64,000 bases of DNA from an uncultured Winogradskyella sp. Its GTDB lineage: Bacteria > Bacteroidota > Bacteroidia > Flavobacteriales > Flavobacteriaceae. Shown one piece after another: positions 44,801 to 54,047 of this stretch; positions within the stretch are counted from its first letter, which is position 1, and every line of letters begins with the position of its first letter. The stretch spans positions 1 to 64,000 of the forward strand of contig NZ_CANMCZ010000007.1 of assembly GCF_947496485.1 (NCBI RefSeq), in the 5' to 3' direction. The translations under genes and the position numbers were made by a program. The notes beneath the pieces are model-generated. The model was not told where the DNA came from. It made no database searches and saw nothing but the letters and a program-made list of their open reading frames with translations.

Positions 44801-45052
44801 GAGATTAAAGATAGTATCGCGATACTTTACTCAAATGATATAAATAAAATTGTACTGATAAACCCAAACCAAATCGAAGTAAAATCAATTGCACTTTTTA
44901 ATATGTTAGGGCAATCGGTTTACACATATAATAATATAATACAAAGTGATCATTCGGAATATGATGTTACCGACTTAAGCGCCGGAGCATACATCATAAA
45001 GCTTTTTACAGCCAACAATTCCGTATTGACCAAGAAGATAGTGGTTGATTAA
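41801..45052 (+). CDS. LamG-domain secreted protein with T9SS type A sorting domain
   Basis: A 1083-aa T9SS substrate. A hydrophobic N-terminal segment (~11-28) acts as the signal peptide. A LamG/concanavalin-like domain lies at ~215-370 (FTISAWVKGD, WHHITAMYNGSRISIYIDGV, GHIDEVRIWNTDLS). A long beta-rich region follows, and the C-terminal ~75 residues are a type A sorting domain (IEVKSIALFNMLGQSVYTY, YDVTDLSAGAYIIKLFT, KKIVVD). The likely location is the cell surface or outside; binding specificity is unknown. Confidence 0.9.
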   Translation: MITSALHAGRAYIQGLVILIVSCLAFSQDFGFNSDSANASKSEKVIAMNTPVSTNHTPFDLNPTNEVEDILTISLIQTNSINTQNLNNLNSDEFLVVENNGEDLNYNALPVIVNLSSSLNSSIITEVSYKTIHRTWKIEEADIDIPTVKVQIPKDSIANNSFLGNYYMFISDTGEFDSTSDFRTMTLNENGNLETEYNFDGTTYITFGFSPQITEERSIYFNGTEAYIDMQNTLDLNPNGFTISAWVKGDTADTEEVSILSKRDVAFTQGYDFTLTEGKKVRISWKNDGDQSLTSYTSIPNDEWHHITAMYNGSRISIYIDGVLDNSATKNPPIATNESFFIAAAGKNNPSQHFKGHIDEVRIWNTDLSIEQLRFIMNQEIKNNSDRVVGKELPSSITKNEINILPWSNLAGYYPMSAFTYKNTIDASGNGNNGQLKNLTTVARETAPLPYTSKQDGDWNINSTWTNGTFQYTPGSRSIVNPDVTIDWNIVKTAHNLTLNNSSLPTVNNNNRTILGLFVEAKILTVTGKTSTQTGNGITVSHYLNLAGTIDLEGESQLIQTTESDLKIEYNGKIERDQQGTGDMFTYNYWSSPVTKQNSSVNSFKVSDVMKDGTSVSETLPINFSSSGYNGSPTQPISIADYWIWKYANQPSQNYSSWQHIRRTGTIFPGEGFTMKGPGLASTETQQNYTFSGKPNNGDINLALAPNNEYLVGNPYPSAIDADIFIRDNGPEFQNDNALNSSLISGTLYFWKHYGGDSHILQDYDGGYATYNFSGAVAAATKDSNNLNFNTNTSLSQKPGRYIPVGQGFFVVGENGGTINFNNGQRVFQKEDQNSPFMRNAVTSTTQKSNEDEAIDQRMKFRIGFNSINTIYRQLLLTIDENTTSGVDWAYDGKLNETQIDDMFWMINDEEYIIQASNEAEVSTIYPLGIRTDSDGLNRISIDALENVPNDINIYVHDIDLDLYHDLRESNYEIFLNAGEYLDRFEITFSNMADSLGIDDEIKDSIAILYSNDINKIVLINPNQIEVKSIALFNMLGQSVYTYNNIIQSDHSEYDVTDLSAGAYIIKLFTANNSVLTKKIVVD

Positions 45053-45077
45053 TTTCAATTGTTTTTAGTTAGTGATT

Positions 45078-45114
45078 AGAAAAGTCTCAGTCTATTTATA
45101 GCTGAGGCTTTTCT
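45078..45114. terminator. Bidirectional terminator
   Basis: A 13-bp stem AGAAAAGTCTCAG / CTGAGGCTTTTCT with an 11-nt loop (one wobble pair), between the LamG protein gene and the converging hisS; it touches the hisS stop codon. Confidence 0.8.
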
Positions 45115-46484
45115 TATTTTAATAACGCTAACAATTCATTAAAAGGTAATTTATTTTGCTCACCAGAATCCATATTCTTAAGTGTGAACAATTCTGATTT
45201 TACTTCTTCCTCACCCACTAAAACCACATACGGAATATTGCGACGGTTAGCATAATTCATTTGCTTTTTCATCTTTGCATTATCTGGATATAACTCTGCT
45301 TTAACACCAGCTCCTCGCAGTTTTGTTACTGCTTGTAAGCTAAACATAGCTTCTGTTTCCCCAAAATTGATAAACAAGACTTTGGTTGATTCGGTTATGG
45401 TTGCAGGAAATAAATTCAATTCTTCTAAAACCAAATAGATTCTATCTAATCCAAAGCTAATACCTACTCCACTCATATCTTTTAACCCAAAAATACCAGT
45501 AAGATCATCATAACGTCCACCTCCTCCAATAGAACCCATTTTTACACCTTCTGGTGCAGAAACTTCAAAGATGGCACCTGTATAGTAATTCAGTCCACGT
45601 GCTAAGGTTACATCGAGTTGTAATTTGGCTGTTTTTAATTCTAAGTTTGAAATAGTATTATTTATAAATTCTAATTCTTGAATACCTTTTAACCCAATTT
45701 CTGATGTACTTAGAATAGATTTTAAACTCTCTACCTGATTTCCAAAATCCCCTTTCAAAGTAAATAATGGTTGAAGTTTAGAAATACCATCTTCAGAAAT
45801 GCCTTTACTGCGCATTTCCTCTTTTACCTTCTCCTCACCTATTTTATCGAGCTTATCTAAAGCCACAGTAAAATCGATGAGTTTATCTTTTGCACCAATG
45901 ACTTCAGCAATACCGGATAATATTTTACGATTATTGATCTTGATCGTAACTCCCTCTAATTTTAAAGCTGTAAACACCGCATCATACAATTGTATAAATT
46001 CTACTTCTTGAAACAAAGATTTAGAACCTACCACATCTGCATCACATTGATAAAACTCTCTAAACCGGCCTTTTTGTGGACGATCAGCTCTCCAAACCGG
46101 TTGGATTTGGTAGCGTTTAAAAGGGAATTCTATTTCGTTTTGGTGTTGTACTACGTAACGTGCGAATGGCACTGTGAGGTCGTATCTTAGGGCTTTTTCT
46201 GAGATTTTTGAAGTAATAGCTATTTCAGATTTAGAATTATAAATCTGATCTGATACCTTTCTTAAATATTCACCAGAGTTTAAAATCTTAAAAATCAAGC
46301 GATCACCTTCATCACCATACTTTCCCATTAAGGTTTCAGAGTTTTCAAAACTAGGTGTTTCTATTGGTTGAAACCCATAGACCTGAAACTGTTCCTTAAT
46401 CGTTTCCATGATATAAGAACGTTTTGCTACTTCTTCTGCATTAAAATCTCTTGTGCCTTTTGGTATGCTTGGTTTTTGTGCCAT
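45114..46484 (-). CDS. hisS: Histidyl-tRNA synthetase
   Basis: A 456-aa class II aminoacyl-tRNA synthetase that charges tRNA-His. Motif 2 is seen in [20 protein letters not shown] (~131-150), the histidine-specific [15 protein letters not shown] (~303-317) and motif 3 around [11 protein letters not shown]. The C-terminal anticodon domain (~370-456) ends with FNELLALLK. The start [14 protein letters not shown] is the typical HisRS N-terminus in Bacteroidota. Confidence 0.98.
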   Translation of the reverse strand: MAQKPSIPKGTRDFNAEEVAKRSYIMETIKEQFQVYGFQPIETPSFENSETLMGKYGDEGDRLIFKILNSGEYLRKVSDQIYNSKSEIAITSKISEKALRYDLTVPFARYVVQHQNEIEFPFKRYQIQPVWRADRPQKGRFREFYQCDADVVGSKSLFQEVEFIQLYDAVFTALKLEGVTIKINNRKILSGIAEVIGAKDKLIDFTVALDKLDKIGEEKVKEEMRSKGISEDGISKLQPLFTLKGDFGNQVESLKSILSTSEIGLKGIQELEFINNTISNLELKTAKLQLDVTLARGLNYYTGAIFEVSAPEGVKMGSIGGGGRYDDLTGIFGLKDMSGVGISFGLDRIYLVLEELNLFPATITESTKVLFINFGETEAMFSLQAVTKLRGAGVKAELYPDNAKMKKQMNYANRRNIPYVVLVGEEEVKSELFTLKNMDSGEQNKLPFNELLALLK

Positions 46485-46650
46485 AATACTTCCTGCAAAA
46501 GCAGAAATCTCTTTTTAGTGAAACAATCAAATAATCACAAAAATATTATAATTTTCAAAGGCTTTACTAAGTTATTTCATTTTTATAGTAACTTTATCAT
46601 GTTTAAGTAGTCTTATACGTAAAACAAGCCAACTAACTATACATATTACT

Positions 46651-47892
46651 ATGTTTTCATTAGCTAGAGAAAATATTAAAATTGCTTTTGGTTCCATCAA
46701 AAGTCAATTGCTCAGAACTATTCTAACCGTTTTAATTATTGCCATTGGTATTATGGCATTGGTTGGTATTTTAAGTGGTGTTTCGGCTCTAGAAAACACT
46801 ATTTCTGGTAGTTTCTCCTCTATGGGAGCAAATACCTTTAATTTTCAACGGTATGAATTTACAGCGCAACGCCAAAGTAGTAGAGAACGTCAAAAAATAA
46901 ATCCTGTAATTGACTATAGGAACGTAAAAGATTTTGAGGATAATTATGACTTTCCCTTTACAAAAGTTGCAGTTTCCTTTATGGGAACGTTTGCGGCTGA
47001 AGTAAAATACGAAAACAAAAAAACTGATCCTGAAGTTGCTGTTCTAGGGGCGAACGAAAATTTTATTGAAAATTCTGGCTTGGAAGTTGAAAATGGTCGT
47101 GCATTAAATGTATTTGATATAGAAAATAGTAATGCAGTTACTGTGATTGGTAGTGATTTACAAAAAGCATTATTCCCAGAAGAAAATCCGATAGATAAAA
47201 CCATAAGTGTTAGAGGCTCTAAATTTAAGGTTATAGGTGTGCTGAAGGAAAAAGGGTCAACGTTTGGTAATAATCAAGATTTAAGAATCATCATACCAAT
47301 CCAAAAAGCACGATCTATATTTACAAATCCTAATATTAATTACACACTCAGTGTTAAGGTAGATAAAAAAGATATGCTCGAAGGAGCTCAAGAAGATGCC
47401 ACTTTAACGTTTAGAAATATTAGAGGCTTAAATCCTGTTGAAGATAATAATTTTGGTATAGAACGTAGTGATGATTTATTAAATCGAGCTGCTGAAAACA
47501 CTAAAGTATTATATATCGCGGCATGGATCATAAGCATCATTACAATCTTTGGTTCTACCATTGCACTTATGAATATTATGTTGGTTTCGGTTACTGAACG
47601 CACACGAGAGATTGGTGTACGTAAAGCTTTAGGTGCTAAATCCAAAACCATTGCTTTTCAGTTCTTTATGGAGACTATAATTATCGGTCAGCTTGGTGGA
47701 ATTATTGGAATTATCTTAGGAATTTTAATTGGTTGGGCTGTATCTAGTCAATTTGAATTAGATTTTTCAACACCTTGGACTGCCATGATTTGGGCAACGA
47801 GTATTGCATTTATTGTAGCTGTAATATCTGGTTTATATCCTGCCACTAAAGCTGCTAAATTAGATCCTATTGAGTCTTTGCGTTATGAGTAA
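46651..47892 (+). CDS. MacB-like ABC transporter permease
   Basis: A 413-aa permease of the MacB/FtsX type. The N-terminal TM helix (~20-42) is followed by a MacB periplasmic core (~45-270), and three C-terminal TM helices (~285-310, 335-360, 378-400) with GSTIALMNIMLVSVTERTREIGVRKALGAK, the family signature, and the closing YPATKAAKLDPIESLRYE. No ATPase gene lies adjacent, so the nucleotide-binding partner is encoded elsewhere. Confidence 0.93.
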   Translation: MFSLARENIKIAFGSIKSQLLRTILTVLIIAIGIMALVGILSGVSALENTISGSFSSMGANTFNFQRYEFTAQRQSSRERQKINPVIDYRNVKDFEDNYDFPFTKVAVSFMGTFAAEVKYENKKTDPEVAVLGANENFIENSGLEVENGRALNVFDIENSNAVTVIGSDLQKALFPEENPIDKTISVRGSKFKVIGVLKEKGSTFGNNQDLRIIIPIQKARSIFTNPNINYTLSVKVDKKDMLEGAQEDATLTFRNIRGLNPVEDNNFGIERSDDLLNRAAENTKVLYIAAWIISIITIFGSTIALMNIMLVSVTERTREIGVRKALGAKSKTIAFQFFMETIIIGQLGGIIGIILGILIGWAVSSQFELDFSTPWTAMIWATSIAFIVAVISGLYPATKAAKLDPIESLRYE

Positions 47893-48088
47893 AATCCAAC
47901 TAGCATTTATGAAGAACTTCTTTATAAAACTAAATGATTTCTTTAGAAATTTATTACTTGATGATGTTGATAAGCCATACGATAAACCACTCCCTTATCA
48001 CCGAAAGTTTGGATCAAAAGAAAGGCAAAAAAATGACATCAAACAAAAAAGGTTAAATGAGCAGAAACAGCAATCAGGAGGTTTTTAA
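47885..48088 (+). CDS. Small basic protein overlapping the permease 3' end
   Basis: A 67-aa open frame starting with the ATG in ATGAGTAA that overlaps the permease stop by 8 nt, a common sign of translational coupling. The product is amphipathic at first (FFIKLNDFFRNLLLDDVDKPY), then very basic and polar. It overlaps the converging DUF6495-like gene by 4 nt. I do not recognise it; it is likely but not certain to be real. An alternative ATG lies at 47909. Confidence 0.5.
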   Translation: MSKIQLAFMKNFFIKLNDFFRNLLLDDVDKPYDKPLPYHRKFGSKERQKNDIKQKRLNEQKQQSGGF

Positions 48089-48561
48089 GCTCCCTTTATC
48101 AAATTAGCAAAATACTGAAACAATTCGCCTTTTGTAATATTTGCACCAGTCTGAATCATTTTAAAAATATCTAAATGCTTATCGTCTGAATAGTCCTTTT
48201 TAGCATTAAAGAACTCAATACTATCAGACAACAGATTATCTCTTAACCACTGAAAACCTTCTTTTGTAGTGAAATCAATAGCTTCGTTTTCAATTTTTAA
48301 AGCGATTAATCGCATATTTTTTTCATTACACTGAAATAAATGTATTTGTTGTGGTGAGATATGCTCCAAATATTCTACTTTACTCAATACTCCAAACCAC
48401 ACTAAATCGCTAAATACGTCAAGCTCCTGCTCTGCAGCTTCTGGTTTATTTTTTTTGATATCACCCCATTCTTCAGCAGTAATCGATTGAGTCGCTAAAA
48501 AGTTGATGAACTCTTGGTGTAATTCTTCAAATTGTTCTTTTGTAAGTCTTGAATATTTCAT
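48085..48561 (-). CDS. DUF6495-like conserved flavobacterial protein
   Basis: A 158-aa acidic, soluble, helical protein without signal peptide. The start MKYSRLTKEQFEELHQEFINFLATQSI and WFGVLSKVEYLEHISPQQIHLF agree with a conserved Flavobacteriia family that I recall as DUF6495. No function is known. It lies 6 bp downstream of the glycerophosphodiester phosphodiesterase gene, so the two are probably cotranscribed. Confidence 0.75.
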   Translation of the reverse strand: MKYSRLTKEQFEELHQEFINFLATQSITAEEWGDIKKNKPEAAEQELDVFSDLVWFGVLSKVEYLEHISPQQIHLFQCNEKNMRLIALKIENEAIDFTTKEGFQWLRDNLLSDSIEFFNAKKDYSDDKHLDIFKMIQTGANITKGELFQYFANLIKGA

Positions 48562-48567
48562 TTGGCA

Positions 48568-49437
48568 CTAGTTATTAATAGCATTATAAACTTCAAACGG
48601 TCTGTCGGTAGCTAGAATATCCACACCTAAGTTTTTCCATTTACTATAAAGTTCATTACCTCTTGCTTTAGCTTGTCTATCTAAGTTTCCAAGCGTTCCA
48701 AGTATACAAACGATATCTTCAGCATGTAATCTTTTATAAAGTGATGCATTCGATAAACGTGTACCTGTAAAAGCTAACATATTTTCTGTTGGGATTTTTG
48801 CTGCCAATAATCTGTCGAATTCTTTATCATTTCTAGCAGAAACAGATAACAATAGTTCAGGAGCAAGCTCAAAAGCTGTTTTAGCTTGATTGACGTCGTA
48901 AGTGATAACAATACTAATATCTTCTGCATTTGCTTTTCTAATAGCATTAATAACTGCTTTTTGACTTACACTACGTTTAATATCTACTGTAAGAATAACA
49001 TTATTAACTTTACACCACGCTAAAACATCAGAAAACAGTGGGATTTTAAAACTGGTAGTATTATCATAATCATCAACTAAATTAAATTTTTTCAGCTCAC
49101 TATAGGTTAAGTCTTTTACCAAGCCAGAGCCATTAGTTGTTCTATCGATTGAATTATCATGCATTAAAACAAGTTGCCCATCTTTTGTTTGTGCAACATC
49201 AACCTCATATATTGCAGAAATACTATCATTAACATATTTAATTGTCTCTAAACAGTTTTCTGGGTAATTCTTAAGGTTTTTTCCACCACGATGAACACTT
49301 ATAATAGGAAAATCCTTGTTTGAAGCTTTAAATATCTTAACTAATTTAGAACTTGGTTTTATAGGAGTAACATCAGTTTTAGAATCTTTGCATCCTAAAA
49401 AGAACACTAATAAAATGGCTAAAAAAAAATGTTTCAT
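48568..49437 (-). CDS. Glycerophosphodiester phosphodiesterase lipoprotein
   Basis: A 289-aa GDPD TIM-barrel enzyme that splits glycerophosphodiesters to glycerol 3-phosphate and an alcohol. The signal peptide has a lipobox LVFFLGC (Cys16). Catalytic signatures: HRGG (50-53), the PENC.ETI-type E, and YEVDVAQTKDGQLVLMHDNSIDRTT with the second His. The C-terminal DILATDRPFEV closes the barrel. It is separated from rplI by a terminator. Confidence 0.92.
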   Translation of the reverse strand: MKHFFLAILLVFFLGCKDSKTDVTPIKPSSKLVKIFKASNKDFPIISVHRGGKNLKNYPENCLETIKYVNDSISAIYEVDVAQTKDGQLVLMHDNSIDRTTNGSGLVKDLTYSELKKFNLVDDYDNTTSFKIPLFSDVLAWCKVNNVILTVDIKRSVSQKAVINAIRKANAEDISIVITYDVNQAKTAFELAPELLLSVSARNDKEFDRLLAAKIPTENMLAFTGTRLSNASLYKRLHAEDIVCILGTLGNLDRQAKARGNELYSKWKNLGVDILATDRPFEVYNAINN

Positions 49438-49456
49438 TGGAATACTAGAATTAAAA

Positions 49457-49482
49457 AAACCGCTTAGAGAACTAAACGGTTT
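49457..49482 (-). terminator. Terminator after rplI
   Basis: Stem AAACCG..TTAG / CTAA..CGGTTT with short mismatches, just beyond the rplI stop codon and upstream of the GDPD gene. Confidence 0.5.
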
Positions 49483-49504
49483 ATAATTAATTTAAAATTA
49501 GATA

Positions 49505-49954
49505 TTATTTTTCTGCTACTACCTCAAATGGTAAGTCTACAGTTACCTCTCTATGTAATCTGATAACAGCGTCATACTTGCCTAATCGCTTAACACTACC
49601 TCCAATTACATTAATATATTTTTTATCAACTTCATGACCAGCTTTTTGCAAAGCATTTGCTAAATCGATATTGTTTACAGATCCAAACAATTTATCCCCA
49701 GCACCCACTTTAGAAGCTATTTTAACTTCTAAGTCTACCAATGCATCTGCAATTTTTTGAGCATCTGCGATAATTGATTTTTCTTTGTAAGATCTTTGTT
49801 TAAGTGTTTCTGCCAATACTTTTTTAGCAGAAGCAGTAGCCATTACAGCTTGCCCTTGAGGAATTAAAAAATTTCTACCATAACCGTTCTTAACAGATAC
49901 AATATCGTCTTTAAATCCTAAATTTTCAACGTCTTGTTTTAATATAAGTTCCAT
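49505..49954 (-). CDS. rplI: 50S ribosomal protein L9
   Basis: A 149-aa protein with the canonical L9 start MELILKQDVENLGFKDDIVS and NGYGRNFLIPQGQAVMA, a long central helix and a C-terminal rRNA-binding domain. It is the last gene of the rpsF-rpsR-rplI operon. Confidence 0.98.
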   Translation of the reverse strand: MELILKQDVENLGFKDDIVSVKNGYGRNFLIPQGQAVMATASAKKVLAETLKQRSYKEKSIIADAQKIADALVDLEVKIASKVGAGDKLFGSVNNIDLANALQKAGHEVDKKYINVIGGSVKRLGKYDAVIRLHREVTVDLPFEVVAEK

Positions 49955-49966
49955 TGTTATGATATT

Positions 49967-50263
49967 TTATTTTAATAAATCAGCAACATATGGCATAAGT
50001 GCTAAGTGTCTAGCTCTTTTTACTGCCACAGATACTTTTCTTTGATACTTTAAAGAAGTTCCTGTTAAACGTCTTGGTAATAGTTTTCCTTGTTCGTTTA
50101 CAAAACCTAATAACCAGTCTGCATCTTTATAATCTACATACTTAATACCAGATTTTTTGAAACGACAATACTTCTTGTTTTTCGAAGTTTCTATGTTTAA
50201 AGGAGTAAGATATCTAATTTCTCCGTCCTTTTTTCCTTTTGCTTGTTGTTCTATTGATGACAT
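49967..50263 (-). CDS. rpsR: 30S ribosomal protein S18
   Basis: A 98-aa protein with the S18 core [40 protein letters not shown] and [12 protein letters not shown]. The N-terminus has the polar extension usual in Bacteroidota. It starts 2 bp after rpsF. Confidence 0.98.
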   Translation of the reverse strand: MSSIEQQAKGKKDGEIRYLTPLNIETSKNKKYCRFKKSGIKYVDYKDADWLLGFVNEQGKLLPRRLTGTSLKYQRKVSVAVKRARHLALMPYVADLLK

Positions 50264-50265
50264 AA

Positions 50266-50616
50266 TTATGCTTTTGCTTTTGCTTTAACTTTAAGTTTTT
50301 CTCTTCTTCTCTCAGCCCAAGCCACAGCGTGCTTGTCTAATTTTACAGTTAAGTAACGCATAAAACGCTCATCACGTCTAAACTCTACTTCTAAAGGTTC
50401 AATTGCTTCACCAGCAACAGTATACTCAAATAAGTGGTAAAAACCACTTTTTTTGTTTTGGATTGGATACGCCAGCTTTTTTAAGCCCCAATCTTCCTTG
50501 GCAATCATCTTAGCACCTTTAGAAACGAGGAAATCCTCATATTTCTTAACTGTCTCCTTTATCTGATCTTCAGATAAAACGGGATTTAAGATGAAAACAG
50601 TTTCATAATGATTCAT
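50266..50616 (-). CDS. rpsF: 30S ribosomal protein S6
   Basis: A 116-aa protein with the S6 start [20 protein letters not shown] and the conserved [20 protein letters not shown]. It is the first gene of the ribosomal operon. Confidence 0.98.
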   Translation of the reverse strand: MNHYETVFILNPVLSEDQIKETVKKYEDFLVSKGAKMIAKEDWGLKKLAYPIQNKKSGFYHLFEYTVAGEAIEPLEVEFRRDERFMRYLTVKLDKHAVAWAERRREKLKVKAKAKA

Positions 50617-50649
50617 AATAAATAATTTTGTTTGTTATTAAAACGGCTG

Positions 50650-50680
50650 CAAAAATACACATAAATTCTAATTCTGGCAA
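50650..50680 (-). promoter_or_regulatory. Promoter of rpsF-rpsR-rplI
   Basis: Minus strand: -33 TTG (50680-50678), 20 nt, then -7 box TATTTTTG (50657-50650). This is a normal housekeeping Bacteroidota promoter and a useful contrast with the operator-type stress promoters, which lack a TTG element. Confidence 0.65.
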
Positions 50681-50803
50681 CGTTTTTAGATGTAAAATTT
50701 AGGTAAATTATACTGTTAAAAATTATGTTAAAACATACGGTTTGTCGGTATTATTTGTTTTTTAACCGAATTTATCGTACTATTGTCGATATCTTAACCT
50801 AAA

Positions 50804-51511
50804 ATGAATAATGTTATGACTTTAAACTGTGTAGTTGTTGATGATTCTGCGATTCAGCGCCTTTCCATTGTAAAGTTAATTGAGAATCATTCCTCACTTA
50901 ACCTTATTGCGGAATACAGCAGTGCGTTAGAAACGAAAAACGGTCTTAATACACACAAAGTAGATCTTATCTTCTTAGATATAGAAATGCCTGTATTAAA
51001 CGGTTTTGAGCTCTTAGATGTACTCAACAACAAACCCCAAATTATTTTTGTTACTGGTAAAACGGAATATGCTTTTAAAGCATTTAATTACGATGCTACC
51101 GACTACCTTCAAAAACCAATCACAAAAGAACGTTTTAATACTGCCGTAGAAAAAGCTATTGAGCAGCATAAACTGAAATTAGATTTTAACGAAACTGATG
51201 GTGAACATATCTTTGTGAAAAGTAACCTTAAAAAACGTAAAGTTTATATTAAGGATATTAAATGGATTGAAGCACTTGGTGACTACGTGAAAGTAGTAAC
51301 AGAAGAGAATAGCTTAGTAGTATTATCTACTATGAAAGCTTTTGAACAAGAATTGCCAGAAGGTAAATTTTTGAGAATTCACAAATCATACATCGTGAAT
51401 CTTGATAAAATTGACCGATTTAACAGTAAAAATGTTGAAGTTGGTGCCTATGAAATTCCTTTGAGTCGAAATAAAAAGACACAATTGGTAGATGCTTTAA
51501 ATAATATGTAG
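50804..51511 (+). CDS. LytTR-family response regulator
   Basis: A 235-aa two-component regulator. The receiver domain (~5-120) has the acidic pair in VVDDS, the phosphoacceptor Asp in LIFLDIEMP (~Asp58), T in FVTGKTEYA and K in LQKP. The LytTR DNA-binding domain is at ~140-235 (KDIKWIEALGDYVKV, FLRIHKSYIVNLDKI, VEVGAYEIPLSR). No histidine kinase lies next to it. The ATG at 50804 or 50816 could start it. Confidence 0.93.
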   Translation: MNNVMTLNCVVVDDSAIQRLSIVKLIENHSSLNLIAEYSSALETKNGLNTHKVDLIFLDIEMPVLNGFELLDVLNNKPQIIFVTGKTEYAFKAFNYDATDYLQKPITKERFNTAVEKAIEQHKLKLDFNETDGEHIFVKSNLKKRKVYIKDIKWIEALGDYVKVVTEENSLVVLSTMKAFEQELPEGKFLRIHKSYIVNLDKIDRFNSKNVEVGAYEIPLSRNKKTQLVDALNNM

Positions 51512-51557
51512 AAATAATTACATTCAAATTAAAGTCTCCCTCATTATAAGTTTTTAG

Positions 51558-51588
51558 AAAATCCCGAGCTTTTGCTTGGGATTTTTTT
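51558..51588. terminator. Bidirectional terminator
   Basis: A 12-bp stem AAAATCCCGAGC / GCTTGGGATTTT with a TTTT loop and T-run, between the LytTR gene and the converging priA. Confidence 0.8.
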
Positions 51589-51593
51589 GGTTT

Positions 51594-54047
51594 TCAGTAG
51601 TTATCCACATTAATAATAACACGCACTGCTCTAAAATCCTTAACCGCATTAAAGCTGTTTTCTATTTTCTGAATAGCCTCTTTAGTTTTTGAAAGGGATT
51701 GTTTTTCTGGTATTTTTAATAAGATATTCTTTAAATAAAGATTCCTTATCCTTGAGACTGGGGGAAATTCTGGCCCAAGAACATTACCTTTAAATACTTG
51801 GCGTAACGATTTTGCATACCAATCTGCCGCTAAATTTACTCGGTTATAATCCTTGTGCTTAAAAGTTATCTTAATCAGTCTATAAATTGGTGGATATTTA
51901 TAGTTATACCTGTCATTCATTTGCTCAGCATACATGTCTTTATAAGAATTGGTCGAAACCTGCTGTAAAATATTATGATGTGGATTATAAGTTTGAATCA
52001 ATACTTTTCCTCTAAGATCTGTGCGTCCTGCTCTACCAGAAACCTGAGCCATTAACTGATAACTCCGTTCATGTGCCCTAAAATCGGGGAAGTTGAGCAA
52101 ATTATCAGCATTCATTATACCTACTAATTTAACATATCTGAAATCGAGGCCTTTGGTTAACATTTGCGTACCAACTAAAATATCGACTTCACGCTGCTCA
52201 AAACTGCTTATTATTTTTTCGAAACCATATTTTCCTCTTGTGGTATCTAAGTCCATACGAGCGACTTTCTTTTCAGGAAATAGTGATTTCACTTCTTCCT
52301 CAATTTGTTCTGTACCAAAACCCTTAGTATCTAGAGTCGAATTTCCACATGCCTGACAACTTTTTAGCATTGCAGAGTTATAACCGCAATAATGGCAACG
52401 CAATTGGTCTCTATACTGATGATAGGTTAAACTCACATCGCAATTAGGACATTGTGGAGAGGTTCCACAAGTAGTACATTCTATAATTGGTGAAAACCCT
52501 CTTCTATTCTGAAATAAAATAATCTGAAAACCCTGTTCTAAAGTTTCAGTCATTTCTTCAATAAGTCGATCGCTAAAATGACCTTTCATGCGCTTACGCT
52601 TGTACTTATCTGCCAAATCTACCAGCTCAATATCTGGCATTAACACATCATTATAACGCGTATTTAATTCTACTAATCCATATTTACCTTGGCTAGCATT
52701 AAAATAGCTTTCTAAACTTGGTGTAGCGGAACCTAAAAGCGTTTTTGCTTTATGTAAATTCGCTAGTACAATAGCTGCATCTCTAGCGTGATAACGTGGT
52801 GCAGGATCGAATTGCTTGTACGATTGCTCATGTTCTTCATCTACAATGATTAACCCTAAATTTTTAAATGGTAATAACAATGATGAGCGTGCTCCTATAA
52901 TTATCTGAGCTTTATCTGAATTATTAAGCATGTTATTCCACACTTCCACTCTCTCGTTACCAGAGTATCTACTATGAAATACCGCAACTTTTTCTCCAAA
53001 ATAATCTTGCAAACGTTGCACTAATTGCGTTGTTAGCGCAATTTCTGGTAATAGATATAATACTTTATTTCCTGACTCTAATTGTTTTTGAATGAGTTGC
53101 ACATAGATTTCAGTTTTACCAGAAGAGGTAACTCCATGCAATAAAGCCACTGATTTTTCTTTTAAAATTGCTTCAATCTTATCAAAAGCATTTTCCTGTG
53201 GTTTATTTAAAATCTTTGCATCCGCATCTCCATCTCCTTCAAACTGATTACGATCTGTCTTAACATGATATTCTTCGAGAATAGTTTTATCAATTAATGT
53301 CTTTATTGTTGCTGATGATGCACCACTGCGTTCAACTAATTCTGAAACTTTTACAGGTTGATTTGTTGAGGCTTCTAGTGTGAATAAGGTTAGTATGACT
53401 TCACGTTGTTTTGTTGCTCTACTACTAAGCATCTCTAGTAATTCCTGAAGCTTTTCTTGAGATTTATGATTATCATGAAGCTTTACATATCGCACCAATT
53501 TTGGCTGATATTTTTCGTAAAGCTCTTCTTGTAAGTTTAACAATCCCTTTTCTACCAAGCCATTAATTACCGGCAATACACGCTTCTTATCTAAAATAGA
53601 AACCACATCGTTAATTTTTAAAGACGACTGATGTTGTAAGGCTTCATAAATCAAAAACTCATCGTCTTTTAATTCTGAATCTTTAATTTCAATTTTTTCA
53701 TTTTTAGAGATAATAGTTTCACTTTCTAATAGAAAAGCATTTGGCATCGCAGCTCGCATCACCTCACCAATACTGCACATGTAATAATGTGCAATCCATT
53801 CCCAATGTTGCAATTGTGTTTCAGTGACTACTGGACTTTTATCTAAAATCTGATGAATAGTTTTAGCATCATAAGCTATTGGTGGGTTTTGATGGATTTT
53901 ATAAACCAAAGCCGTATAGATTTTACTTTTACCAAACGGCACAGCTACACGTATTCCTGGTTTTAGGAATTCAGCTTCGGCTTTTGTAATATGATACGTA
54001 AAGGCTTTTTGAAGCGGAATTGGTAATATGACATCTATAAAATGCAT
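51594..54047 (-). CDS. priA: Primosomal replication restart helicase PriA
   Basis: An 817-aa 3'-5' helicase that reloads the replisome at stalled forks. Walker A GVTSSGKTEIY (~305-315), Walker B VDEEHEQSYK, and the eight-cysteine zinc region between helicase lobes (CTTCGTSPQCPNCDVS, CHYCG, CQACG) are all intact, followed by GTEQIEEE and QVSGRAGR. Its start overlaps the stop of the upstream yihY-like gene by one base, so they are cotranscribed. Confidence 0.97.
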   Translation of the reverse strand: MHFIDVILPIPLQKAFTYHITKAEAEFLKPGIRVAVPFGKSKIYTALVYKIHQNPPIAYDAKTIHQILDKSPVVTETQLQHWEWIAHYYMCSIGEVMRAAMPNAFLLESETIISKNEKIEIKDSELKDDEFLIYEALQHQSSLKINDVVSILDKKRVLPVINGLVEKGLLNLQEELYEKYQPKLVRYVKLHDNHKSQEKLQELLEMLSSRATKQREVILTLFTLEASTNQPVKVSELVERSGASSATIKTLIDKTILEEYHVKTDRNQFEGDGDADAKILNKPQENAFDKIEAILKEKSVALLHGVTSSGKTEIYVQLIQKQLESGNKVLYLLPEIALTTQLVQRLQDYFGEKVAVFHSRYSGNERVEVWNNMLNNSDKAQIIIGARSSLLLPFKNLGLIIVDEEHEQSYKQFDPAPRYHARDAAIVLANLHKAKTLLGSATPSLESYFNASQGKYGLVELNTRYNDVLMPDIELVDLADKYKRKRMKGHFSDRLIEEMTETLEQGFQIILFQNRRGFSPIIECTTCGTSPQCPNCDVSLTYHQYRDQLRCHYCGYNSAMLKSCQACGNSTLDTKGFGTEQIEEEVKSLFPEKKVARMDLDTTRGKYGFEKIISSFEQREVDILVGTQMLTKGLDFRYVKLVGIMNADNLLNFPDFRAHERSYQLMAQVSGRAGRTDLRGKVLIQTYNPHHNILQQVSTNSYKDMYAEQMNDRYNYKYPPIYRLIKITFKHKDYNRVNLAADWYAKSLRQVFKGNVLGPEFPPVSRIRNLYLKNILLKIPEKQSLSKTKEAIQKIENSFNAVKDFRAVRVIINVDNY

